This document shows positions 42,841-54,482 of a stretch of DNA of 64,000 nucleotides, in pieces; the stretch's first letter is position 1; each line of letters begins with the position of its first letter. The stretch is from Rhipicephalus microplus. Its lineage: Eukaryota > Arthropoda > Arachnida > Ixodida > Ixodidae. The notes below the pieces were generated by a model. That model had not been told where the DNA came from. It made no database searches and was given only the letters and a program-made list of their open reading frames with translations. The stretch is taken from NCBI RefSeq assembly GCF_043290135.1, contig NC_134705.1, positions 41,843,771-41,907,770 of the forward strand. The letters are read 5' to 3'. A program made the position numbers and the translations under genes.

Positions 42841-45639
42841 TCTTTGGTCATTCTGTTTTTATTTTGGTCCTGTTTTGTTTAACTTGACTTTCTGCAGTAG
42901 GGTTTAGCACACGGGTGTGATGGTGCTGTTGGGATATCCAGCATCCTTTAGTCTTTTAATCTGGTTTTTAAGGCTTACCTCATCCTTGTGCTCACATGAC
43001 TTCTGAAGGGTGGCCTCAATGCACGTGGTGGCAATTCCTCTGTGTAAATTGTGTAAATGTGTAATTATGTGTTATGATGTACTAAAAAAGATGTCCCAAG
43101 AATCAGAATAAGTGACAGTAGTCAAAGTTTTTGTCACTGCCTTTATACAAATACCAGTTTATTTGTTGCCTCCTGCAGTATTTTAGGGCCTCTTATATAG
43201 ATAGGATGTTTTCTCACTTTTATTACATTTTTGTATTGATTATGCCATATGCTCAGGAGATAGAATGTCGTTATGTTCTTTCTGATAACTTCTAGCTTCT
43301 GAGCAAAGATAATGTTTCAGAAAAATGAAAAAAGGCTAGCATAATATTAAGACATGGGAAGAAAGCAGAGTTTATCAAAAATGAATGCATTCGTTGGGAA
43401 CGAGAAAAAAAGATGGATGACAGGTCAGTAATGTCAATTAATTTATATTAGGACACATGAAATGTAGCAGAGGGTGGCAGGTGATTAGTTCCAATGAGAT
43501 CGAGAAATTATCAGCCATAATATGAAATTGGCTCATACAGGACAGGGAACATTGATTGGGCTTCCACCCTGCAGTGGACATAATATAGGCTTAACGCTAA
43601 CAATGAGCAAAGCCTGTGTAATTAATGCTCCATGAAATGAGCAGTACTGCACAGATTGCTGTGCTAGACTTCCCATTTTGCATGTTTTTACCAGCTTATC
43701 CTGCTCACTGTTCAGACACAAAGATTCACCAGAAAGACAATGTTATACTGGGTGAGGATAATGCCAGTGAATCCAGTGTTTTATCTACACCTTTCCTTGC
43801 TTAAGTCCTCCTCCAAACTATACGATTTTTCTTGGAAATGTTCTGCTTACAGCACACCAACCGATCAAGTGAAACAACTTTATTGGGGTCCTGCAGGACG
43901 CGCCCTAGTATGCAATCACCATTTCACTTCACGTTACAACATACTGGTGGTAAAAATATTCTCTGGCAGGGTACAGAAGTGCATGCACTGAGCTAGCTTG
44001 TGCAGCGCGGTCTATTCCAGAAAGCTGAACCTATGTTTGGTACAGAATTTTGTAACCACACGATGCTTGCACAGATTAAATGTGGCCACACATAGCAACT
44101 TCTGAGCTTTTTTATGAAATGATCTCACAGTATCTGAAAACATTTGTTTTTTTGTTTACTTCATAGTTCCCAGTGAAATATTTCTCTTGTTCCTCTCATT
44201 GAATAATGGCATTTGGTGTGACTAAGGTGTTCCTAATGCCTCACTATGAGATCAGAAAAACGATTCTCCTTGAAATTGCTTCACAAGCATTTCCTAAGGT
44301 ATTGAATGACACTGCTTGCACATGTACAAACATTTGCTAGTTTTATTGAGGGTTGATGATAAAGGGAATCAGTTGGTGCATCCAAGCCGGACAGAGATTG
44401 ACTGGCCCTGAAAAGGGCCGTTTAGTTATATATCTTGCAGCTTGTTCCAGGTAGACAGGGCTTCATTCTGTAGAAATGGTAACTCATCACACTGGTTCCC
44501 CAGCATGAAGAACATAACTTGATGCTAACACTGACTCAGATGTTCTGAAATGTCATAGAGGGTACATGAAGGCTGGGTACATGAAGGTTGCAGTTATACT
44601 AACTGTACAGTCAGCATGCTTGTGTGATATGTGCATAGCTGCATCTGATCCCATTCCTGTGATGGGGTGCAATGTGATGACAGGTGCGAATTCCATTTTC
44701 TTTTTTGTCCATGGGTTTAGGGAAATAATTTTTCAGGGATCAGATGAAAATATCTCCGATATACATAATAACATGCTTATTCTTGGGCGTAGTCATGCCT
44801 AGCCACCAGATTGGGAGAAAAAAGAATGTTTCCCGAAATGTGCGATAAAGTGTTTGGTGCTACGCCTTGACGGAAGTATTGATAGGTACTTTGGAAATCG
44901 GTGCGCCATTTCTGTAATCGTTAAATATGCAACTGCATGTGCCACTGCTAGGGATAGCGTGACACTCTCAGCCATTTCGGGGTAAGCTGTTTTAATCTAC
45001 CTGAAGATGTTAATGAGCCCGTTCTCCATCACAGCAGTAGCTGTGGCCATTCCTTCAACTAGGCCTACTGCAGCGCCAACTAAATGTCTGCATGAATTTA
45101 GCGCTAGTACCGTACATAATAATCAACACGTGCCTTGGGTTCACTTCGATGGTATTGTGAATTCATCTTGCGTGACAATGGTTTAAGTTGCATGCGTGCC
45201 TTAATCATTATTGCAATAGGAGACCATGATTTATCGTCACGCATGGTGTTGCTTAGCTCGGTCCTCAGTGTTCGAAGCAGGTTCCGCCTTGTGAGTGCAT
45301 GAGAGAGGCACAAGAGTTGATTTCTGCTCTGTGTTTCTATAATTTCCTAGCCTGTATTATACAGGAAGCGGATAGTGCTGGTGGGCGTCAGCTGCCTCGG
45401 TGCGCTCTCAACCGCCTGCCTGGTAAGACTGATAGCTCATTCTATCAGCGCCTTGTCGTACTCCCTCCTCACACTGCGACATGTCCTCCACTTGGAGGAC
45501 ATGATGATGGAACAAGATGATACGAAACCCAAAACCGCAATGTTTGCAAGCCACAACCCGAGCAAACAATTCAATGGTGAGGCCAGAAAATCTACCTGAC
45601 TAGGCCTGGAGCAACAAGCCAGAGAGCATATTCTTGGCT
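42841..45639. other. No gene recognised; possible RTE-like LINE tail
   Basis: Around 43,540-43,600, CCCTGCAGTGGACATAATATAGGCT resembles the 3' end of RTE-type LINEs, with eroded coding upstream. The remainder is AT-rich and uninformative. Short open frames at 44,566-44,802 and 45,104-45,313 show no domain I know. Confidence 0.4.
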
Positions 45640-47228
45640 GGATAGATGGATGGATGTGGCCGTACCCTTTAGATCGGGCGGCGGCTAACGTCACCTAGCC
45701 GTAATGCTTAGTGAACTAACCACTAGATTTTTTTTTTTCCCCTTTAAATAGTAAAGTTGGACGGGTACTTTGAAGTGAAGGGTTTAATTTTCAATTGTGC
45801 CTTGACTTTAGCCACCAATCAGATAACCTCCTTCTAGTTAAGTCTACCCGCTTAAAGTCTATTTCGCCCTCCCTGTCCCTAAACACCAGTGCTTTGAAAA
45901 ACTCTGCGCCATCATCTTGAACTATAAGGTGAAGCCCTTTACAGAGCATTGTCAAGTGTTCGGCAATTTTTTCTTTCTCTTCGCACGCACTGCATATTGT
46001 GTCTACCTCTTCATATTTGGCCCAATATGTCTTGGTTCGCAATACTCCCGTCCTGGCCTCAAACAGTAGAGAACTACCCTGAGTATTATCATAGATTCTT
46101 TCTTTGGCAATTTCCTGCTTAAAAGTTCGATAGATCTCTAGTGCGGACTTCTTAATCATGCCAATTCTCCACATGTCAGTCTCCGTTTCCTGCAGTTCCT
46201 TTTTAACCGATAGTTCTTTCTGGTTTGGCCACCTGCTGTTTTCTAAGTATTTACCAGTCAATTTCCTGGTTCGCTTCCTCCATTTTGTATTGACATTCTT
46301 CATGTACAAGTAGCTGAAAACCTTCATAGCCCAACGCTCCTCCCCCATTTCTCTCAATCGCTTCTCAAATTTTATCTTGCTGCTAGCTTCCCTGCCATCA
46401 AATGATGTCCATCCCATATCACCTTGTACTCCCTGGTTTGGTGTATTCTCGTGAGCTCCTGAAGCAAGCCTACATATTTCACGTTGCCTAATTTCTAATC
46501 TTGCTTGAACTTCTGACCTCATGCACAAGACCGCGTTGCCGAACGTCAGCCCAGGAACCATGACCCCTTTCCATATTCCTCTCACAACATTATACCTATT
46601 GTAATTCCACAGTGCCCTATTTTTCATCACTGCTGCATTCCTGTTATCTTTATACGTCACGCATATTTCGTGTTCCCTCAGGTACTCGGTCCCATTGCTT
46701 ATCCATACGCCCAGTTATTTGTATTTATCTGTTATCTCTAGCGTGACTTCCTGTATTCTAAGCTCACTACCTTTGTTATCATTAAAAATCATGACTACTG
46801 ATTTTTCCTAACTGAATCTAAAATCTAACCTATCTCCCTCATTACCGCAGATGTCCATCAACCTCTGCAAATCTTCCTCGTTGTCGGCCATTAGCACTAT
46901 ATCATCTGCGTAGATTAATGCTGGTAGTGCCTGATCAATGAGTTTTCCTTGTTTGACTAAAGAGAGGTTGAAGCCAAGTCCCCTTGCCTCTAATTTGGCC
47001 TCTAATCCTTGTAGGTACATCATGAATAAGAAGGGTGACAGTGGGCACGCCTGCCTAAGTCCACGTTTCACCACTGTGGGCTTGGATACCTGTTTTTCCC
47101 ACTTTTTAACTACCTTTTTAGTTTTATAGATTTCCTTTAAACGATTAGTGACTCCATCTTTTACAACCAGTGTGTCTAGTATTCCCCACAAGTCCTCTTG
47201 AACCACGCTATTGTACGCTCCCTTGAAT
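45640..47228 (-). pseudogene. LINE with C-terminal zinc knuckle, copy B
   Basis: Second copy of the LINE at 28,650-31,740, truncated inside RT at 47,228 (FKGAYNSVVQEDLWG). RT boxes: LRQACPLSPFLFM (QACP for QGCP) and YADDIVLMADNEEDLQRLMD (about 46,910). A 289-residue C-terminal frame (46,660-45,791) is open and keeps the knuckle CSACEEKEKIAEHLTMLC (about 45,990-45,940). It ends in GGATGGATGG-type repeats at about 45,640. Less interrupted than copy A. Confidence 0.8.
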
Positions 47229-48460
47229 TTCTGCAGGCCGGTAGGAAGCTTCACAGCGCAGCGCCTGATCTTGTGAAACGGTGCAGCCATGCAGGCAGGG
47301 CATTCAATTCCCTCCCTATTTTTTGTATACTACTATCCTTGTGTACATCGTAGAACACATAACAGTAATGATAGCAAACAGATCATTGATTCGGGTAGGC
47401 TTGGTGTTTTTATTTAAAATGGAACAACGAGGAAGCTGCTGAAGCTCGTGCCTGTATACAGCTGCTTTATATGGAGATGAAAATTTAACGAAAAAAAAAA
47501 AATGTAATGATAAACAGTAGGCTCATAGCAAACAACATTTCTCTGAGGGTGCATGGAATATATGTCCAATGCAAGGCTATGCATTGCAGTCCTTATTGCA
47601 TTAATTATGTACACGTACTGCAGGGCATGCAAGTGTATGCAGACACACGCTGACGAAATGACATCTTTTGCTACATACAAACGTGCACCGCACCAAATAA
47701 GACGCACGTGTTTGTATAGTCAGGGAACACTCGTGAATATTGACGAAATCACACAGCTCGCTTACAGTGTAAAACAAACACAATTGCGAACAATAAAATG
47801 CGACGCTGTTTAAAGAGGCGGACCCAGGTTACGAGGAGAATTATGAGTATGGCATACACACCACGTGTCAAGCTTTTGCAACATCTAAAGAGACTAAATA
47901 TGGAAAGTTGCCTTTGTAAGTTAACATGACAGTACCAAATGGAGAAGCCACACGAGAGAACAATTCATCGTGGGCTAAAGAATGTGTTTTAAATATTATA
48001 CACAGCTTTGCAAGATAATATCGACGAGTTTTACTCGTCTAGGTGTGGGAGGTGTAGGCCTGATAAAATGCGATGTTGCTTCAGAGCCTTTCTTTCGTAA
48101 TATTGCAATTTTATTCAACTCTTTCAAACGCGGCACCGTAAATTTCTACTGGGTGCTCGAACACGGCAAGCAGGTCGCGGGGCAAAATCTTTGTAACATT
48201 TTATTACCGAAACAGCAATACTAGCAATGCTAGAGCTGCACTTGCTGTTTTCTAAATTGTAACCTCCTCAATCTCATCACTGTGATCAGGAAACAGAGAG
48301 GAAAAGTACAGCAGTAGTACGTAGAGAAATATTCAATTTCAAGCCCTTTAGCAATATCATCTAAACAAATTGCCAGTTCACTGTTGAATTCTCGGTGAAA
48401 ACAAACAGCTGATCAGGGACGCAAGCTTGGCTTGGCACTGGCTTGGCCGTTCATACAGAG
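47229..48460. other. No gene recognised
   Basis: AT-rich; nothing beyond short chance frames. Confidence 0.5.
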
Positions 48461-49055
48461 CCAAAAGCATGACCTACTACACTCCTGACCTGCCCAGAGA
48501 GCACCTCTTCCAGCGCCCACGTTCTAGTTCATACCTTCTGCCGCTAGGGCCGTCACCTACGAGCGGCGTGGCGCTAGGCAGCACCTGTTCGCTGACGTCA
48601 CCTTCACTCTTTGTAGTCAAATTTTAACCAACAAAGCACTCGTAGTGCGAATTTATGATCCACAATTTAGAAATATCCAGAAATAATAATACTAAAAGAC
48701 ATTCAGAATTTTTTTTGCAATAAAATGCACGCGACAACGCATAGGCTGTCCAAAATCATGTAAATCCACGGGTTTCCACGTTTGTCAACCAGTGTGCTAT
48801 AAATTCTTAAGCGCACTGAACAGCTTACTTGACCAGCAATGTATGGGAAGAAATAGTCACATATATGCCGACAGTTCACCACAGAAAGCAGGCATTCTTA
48901 TACCAGCGCCTACAAAACAACCGTAAAGAAGCAGACGAACAGGTTATAGGTAGCGCCACCTACGGCGAGCGATTGAACGAGAGCGGGGACACGCGCTCCC
49001 ATAGGAACCCCGCTATCTGAACAGGTCAGGAGTGTAGTAGGTCATGGCCAAAAGC
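48461..49055. mobile_element. Repeat with 34-bp inverted ends
   Basis: 48,461-48,494 (AGCCAAAAGCATGACCTACT...) is inverted at 49,022-49,055 with about two mismatches; inner sequence (GCGCCACCTACGGCG versus CGGCGTGGCGC) also pairs partly. No coding. It fits a non-autonomous DNA transposon. Confidence 0.65.
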
Positions 49056-49273
49056 CGTTGCAGAAAACTGGATTGCGGATCGTATTGAGACAAAATATTT
49101 TATACATTTTTGTTTTCTTTGTTTCATTTCTCTAATTGCTCTTGTGATGGCGTGGACCGCGCTTCGTGATCTCATGTACCGGCGCACTGTTTTTAAGTTT
49201 AGTATGGCACACGATAATACATGATTGCGTGCTTTAATTTAAAAAGGTTCGCGAGTATGGCAGCAACACTGCA

Positions 49274-49509
49274 ATGTCGGGAAGAGGCACGGGGAAGAGG
49301 ATAGTAGTAGAACCAGTAGCAGCTGCATGCCCGGGTGGAGCGACTGATGCCCAGATGGAGGAATGTCAACCCGATGCCTTTTGTGTTGGCCGTTCTGGCA
49401 GTTCCGCCGACTTTATAGAAAGAGACGACCCCGTCGCTTGTCCTCTTGTCTTTTCCTTCGGGCATCAGCGACAACATCGACGGACGGCGTGTTCGACTTC
49501 ACCGTGCAC
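49274..49509 (+). other. Possible exon with donor GTGAGT
   Basis: GC-rich open stretch starting ATG 49,274 (MSGRGTGKRIVVEPVAAACP) and ending before GTGAGTATAG at 49,510. It could be a first exon or leader for the DUF4806-like gene downstream, but phase and protein family give no support. Confidence 0.25.
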
Positions 49510-51394
49510 GTGAGTATAGGTTGGTTTTTCATTCGAGTGAATTCTTGTTCAGATTTGCAACTTGTCGACTTCATCCTGATCACCTGTCACCGGCAATAAG
49601 TCACATACGTGTGATATTTAGGTGAAATAAATGATAATGCACATTTTCTGCTCCATTTGCGTGACTTAGCTACACCAGGACATGAGGTAAAGCCTTTGTC
49701 GCCTAGCCACTAGCAGGCAAGATCGATCACTCGCATCCTTCAGTTCACGAATCAACGCGCCTGCCTTAAAATTAGTAAGCTGCTCGCAAAGAAATCTTAC
49801 TGAGGCAATTTTGTTTTCTGTGAACAATGCACCGTAGATTTGTCTTGAATAACAAAAAAAAAAAAACTTGAAAAATAAATGTCGCGACCTTTTAGAAAAC
49901 GCCGTGTCTAAGAGCTAGACGCGGCATTTTGTAAAAGGCTCATTAAATTCAGTATGTTTTCGTAGTTTCTGCTTGAAATTATTATTGTCTATGAATTTCA
50001 TGGCCCAATCTTTTGCTTTGGCTGAAAATCTCGGCGGCAAAAACTTTGTTCAGTGTCCCTTTAAGGGCAGGTGTAGATGCCATCATTTCAGTCGCAAATC
50101 TTTTTGTGCTAGTCGGTCGGCTGGTTAACAATAAGGGTACTAACTAGAGTTCCAGATTTCATCAGCAACACATCGTCATGGCTTCATCAGATGCTGCATT
50201 ATATACATTCTGTCCTCGTTTTTAAATAGGTGTACCGTATGGTCCACTGTTACAGGAAACAAGCGAGCTCATGGACAGTGAGCCATGTGGTGCTAACTGG
50301 CAGCGAGGCTTGTGAATGGGACGCATGCGCATAGAATCGGGGTGCGCCCAGTTTTGTCTGCCATTTCTCCGCCTGTACGCATGACAGCATTGGAAAGCGC
50401 ATCCGTATTTTAGCTGCGCAATTTATCTAGCCCAGTGCCTCCTGCTTCAGGGATTTCCTGTGAGCACAAAAAATGCATGATTTTAATCGTTGCTGCAGTG
50501 TTTTGCAAGTTGTCACTGTAAAGCACATCATATTTTTCGCATAATGCTCGCTGCAACTAGCAAGTTTCGATGACTCAAAATGCTGTTCAGGTCTGATGTA
50601 GCAAACATTTTAAGCTCGTCCTCGTGACCATGAAATATTGGTTTATTAAATAATGGAAGGCAGAGTTGGTATCAGTTGATTTACAGTGTGAAAATGAAAA
50701 GTGCGAAGGACCGTGCCTCGCAAGTAAGCCCCGAGAGCATGAGCAGAGAAGTAGCAGATGAGGATGCTCATGCGCTGCATTTCCAAATCTCGCCAGCACT
50801 ATGCTTGACGGACTGCTGGCCACGCACTAGTGTGTTCTTTCTGAAACAGGACTTTGGCCCTGTAAGCAAGTTCTTGAAGGGCATAAGTAAAACGTAGAAT
50901 GGGCCCCCTAAATGCACCCATCCTTGAACCATTGGGCTTATGAATTGGTGCCCTTTTCAAAATACAACTATTCTGAGCTATAAATTGTGACAGAACAGTG
51001 CACGAAGTTTAAAAATGGGAAAAAAGTCTTTAAATGTCCCCTTTATACATAGTGTTCTTGTGATGTCACTTCTGCCGTTGTCGCCCTCTCCCACCATGCC
51101 CGGGTAACTCCCTGGGTACCTACGGCAGTTCACGTGCTGCAGTGCGGTTTGTTGGGGGCTCGTCATCTGTTGCTGTGAACGATGTGGAAGCATTGTGGTT
51201 TTTTGTTGTCTTACTTTAACGAGCTCATTGGATTAGGAAGGCCTCGCTTGTTCACTCGATACAAGACCAGATAATCAAGATGTGCGACACATATACCAGC
51301 CACGGCGTACACCGGCTGCCCGCCACAACCTATGAGGGCCTATTATCTTGCCTTCACTACAAATTGCCTGGCCCAAAAACAAGTGAAAGCTCAA
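49510..51394. other. No gene recognised
   Basis: Contains a short hairpin at about 49,897-49,925 (GCCGTGTCTA...TAGACGCGGC). A 35-bp stretch at about 50,691-50,726 lies between CAG and GTAAGC but is too short to call an exon. Confidence 0.4.
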
Positions 51395-52395
51395 AATCTC
51401 TCGACCCGCAATTTCAAGAGTGGATGTGCGAAGCGCAGCTGCTCCCATCGAAAACTAGTCATGCAGAGCTAGGCAAGTTTACAAGAGATATAATATTATG
51501 AATATATTGTCACGGCCTACGCCACCAAAGTAGCAATGCCCCCCCCCCCCCAAGTGTTTTAAACAGTGCTGATGTTGAGCTTGAGCCTCTTTGATTGCAA
51601 TTTGTGGAAATAGTCGAGGAAAATATTATACAAGGCAGATAGCGACTTTGCGTGGTGTGTGCCGCGGTAATGCCAGTCATCACTTTATTTTTCGCATATG
51701 CTTTAACACACTTTTCACTTTGTATTTTGCTTTTGTTGTACACTAATGTACAGTGGAGTCACTGAACATGATAGAGACCGTGTATAGAATTAATTGACTA
51801 ATTAAAAAAAAATCCTGACGCCCAACTTGAACCGATCGGCTATACTTCAAAGTGAACTAATATTGTTTCCCATTCTTTATAGTTTGTTTCAATGCAATAC
51901 CAAATCTCCGCGATCGGCATCACAATTTTAACCACCTTCCACGCCATCATGATTTTAACTGCGGACAAGTTTGTATGTACAGTATCTTGGTAAGCTATAT
52001 CTGTTTGCAGGTAAATACTTGGCTATGGCACTTACCCGTAATGAAGTTGCACCTGAAGATGCAAATATTGCAAAGTTTCTTCAAGTAGCTTTTGTTAATC
52101 TGCACCAGCCAAATACGCTGGTACTTTTAGGAAAATCGGAATGTGCGTTCTCAATTTCAGGTTATAACTTTCAGCGAAGAAACACCCTAAGCTCTGCTCC
52201 CTCTGCATGGACTACTAAATCAACTTGCCTCACCAGCAGCTCATAATTTCTCAAACTTGCATCGTGAGGCAAAACTAAACGGGTGCAAGCACGAGGAGAC
52301 AACATGGCAGTTGTAGGCGATAGATTCGGTTGGTGCCCGGGCATGTTGGTGGCGCATTTCGGAAGTGACGAAAAGACGCTGCGAGATGCACGTGC
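51395..52395 (+). repeat. Dispersed 1-kb repeat, copy 2 (inverted to copy 1)
   Basis: Reverse-complement partner of 21,393-22,407, collinear throughout and perhaps 80-85% identical by eye. It conserves the C run (51,540-51,552) and the coding-like stretch around WMCEAQLLPSKTSHAELGKF (about 51,420-51,480). A second shared stretch, GKYLAMALTRNEVAPEDANI, is at about 52,011. Its function is unknown. Confidence 0.75.
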
Positions 52396-53232
52396 ACACT
52401 TTGTATAGTTGCTGTATTGGACAGCAAACATTTTTTCTTATCTGAGCAGTTTTACCAAAGGAAGCTTCATCATATGGCGTGATAAATGAAGCGAATCCAC
52501 AGGTTGAACCACATCATAGCCTCGCTGTGCTTTTGTACTTTTTTTAGCTCGCAAAATTTATTTGTACATATAAGTGACAACTTGCCAGTAATAAGGCAGC
52601 ACTTGTTTCTTTACCATATGATCATCTCCAGAGTGCTGCTGCCTCAATATTTCAAATTCGAAGCATTTACACCATTGTATGCTAACTTTTCCTTCAAAGT
52701 GAGACAAGCCACATGTGTATCGTAGATCAAGAAGCATGCCAGTTTTACGTACTTGCAAGGTAAACATCAGAAATGCACAGTTGATCAAAAATACTAGTTT
52801 AATGGTGCATCTACATAGCAGAGCACCTGTGGCACCTCGGGAACAAGATAATGCCACATATGTTACAAGAGATAATTAAAAAGACAGGGGACGTTCCATG
52901 AACAAATAGAAACAAAAATGAAATGGCACGTGGCAGCGAGCAAAGGCGGCAAGGGGGGGGGAGCCCGTGGGACTTCAGCGGATGAACGTAAGGTGTGTGT
53001 TTAATATGTGGAAAAAAAAAATTGAAAATTTTGGCGACTGAAATGAGGGTGACTTAGTAAGTGCGCTCATGACGAGAGTAAACACGGTTATTATTTTTTT
53101 TTTTTTCAAATCTCTTTTGAAAGCCACAAAAAATCTGTATGTGGTGCAGCCTAACAGAAGGTCCGTGAAGGCAAATTATAAATTCGTCGTTGTACAAAGG
53201 CCTATTTTTTTTTTTTTTTCATTTGTACCATC
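52396..53232. other. No gene recognised
   Basis: Poly-G, poly-A and poly-T runs. No coding motif. Confidence 0.5.
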
Positions 53233-53466
53233 CCCGCCACGGTGGTCTAGTGGCTAAGGTACTCGGCTGCTGAGCCGCAGGGCGCGGGTTCGAATCCCGG
53301 CTGCATTTCTGATGGAGGCGGGAATGTTGTAGGCCCGTGTGCTCAGATTTAGGTGCATGTTAAAGAACCCCAGGTGGTCTAAATTTCCGGAGCCCTCCAC
53401 TACGGCGTCTATCATAATCATATAGTGGTTTTGGGACGTTGAACCCCACATATCAATCAATCAATC
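53233..53466 (+). mobile_element. Ruka-like SINE, full length, diverged
   Basis: Head with A- and B-box-like motifs, body and (AATC)3 tail. The GCGGCGG linker after the tRNA-like part is deleted. Imperfect flanking repeats CATTTGTACCAT and CATGCGCACCAT (9 of 12). Confidence 0.9.
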
Positions 53467-54482
53467 ATGCGCACCATAAATAGTGCTCAAAATTTAATTG
53501 CATATATTGTTTTCATCCTCGCTGTATTCCGTGCTGTTTATGATGTAAAAAAAAAAAGTTGCACGCTGAAGTGGTGCTGCTTTTGGGCAACAGTTTAAAA
53601 TGGCGGGGTGCATGAATGCGGAATACTGCCGCTTACACTCAAATCACTCTTGTGGTCACCTCCCACTGTTTGCAGCATGTGTTGTGTATACACAGCTGCA
53701 TGTTTCCTAGCTAGAAAAATCTGATTTTAGGTGTTTCACGCCATTTTCCATGTAACTATTCCACAATTGCACACACTGATCAGCAGGCTTTCAATTGCGC
53801 TGAAGGACACAGGTGCCATAAAATTCATAGTCGATTCTTTCAAGAAACCGTATGTAAAGGCTGAAGCTTCATGCGTACATACACACACACATACCATATT
53901 GTTTTTTGTACTTTATGAAAGCTGCGAAGGTCTCATGTGCCTCCAAGCGTAACCTGTCTTATTTATTCTCCATCACCGCAAAAGTTTTGTGAGTTTCAAA
54001 TAAAAGTACTTTGCGCATGGCCACTTTTGGGTAATTTTTTTGTGTAGGTGTTATTTGAGCAGCCTATAGTGTTTACTTTATAAGCCTGTATGTATATGTT
54101 GCATTATAAGGATGCAGAATGTGTGTAGCTGTACAATATAGATGAAGTGTAAAAATTAAGTGTGTCTATTGTAGTGTTCTTGCAACCAATCTTACCCCCG
54201 TATTCTAGAACGTCCCTCCACTCAACGCTTCACCTTCACTTGAGATGGCTGATGGGAGCGCCGTCTCTAAGCAGAGAAAATTGCTGCATGTCAGCAATAA
54301 TCTGCTGTGATTCTCGAGTATAGCAGCGTCGCTTTCAAACGAGCAGCGGCACAGTGCTCAACTCTGTCAAGTGAAGGGTGAAAGTCGAGTCGGGGAGCGT
54401 TTATGAATATGGGGGTTAGTTTTGTTGTCTTGTTAACCTGCCATTAACACTGGATTGATGCTACTTTGCTCTAGCTGTACAG
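53467..54482. other. No gene recognised; probably intron or 5' flank
   Basis: Lies upstream of the first recognised exon of the DUF4806-like gene. Earlier exons may exist but I cannot identify any. Confidence 0.4.
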
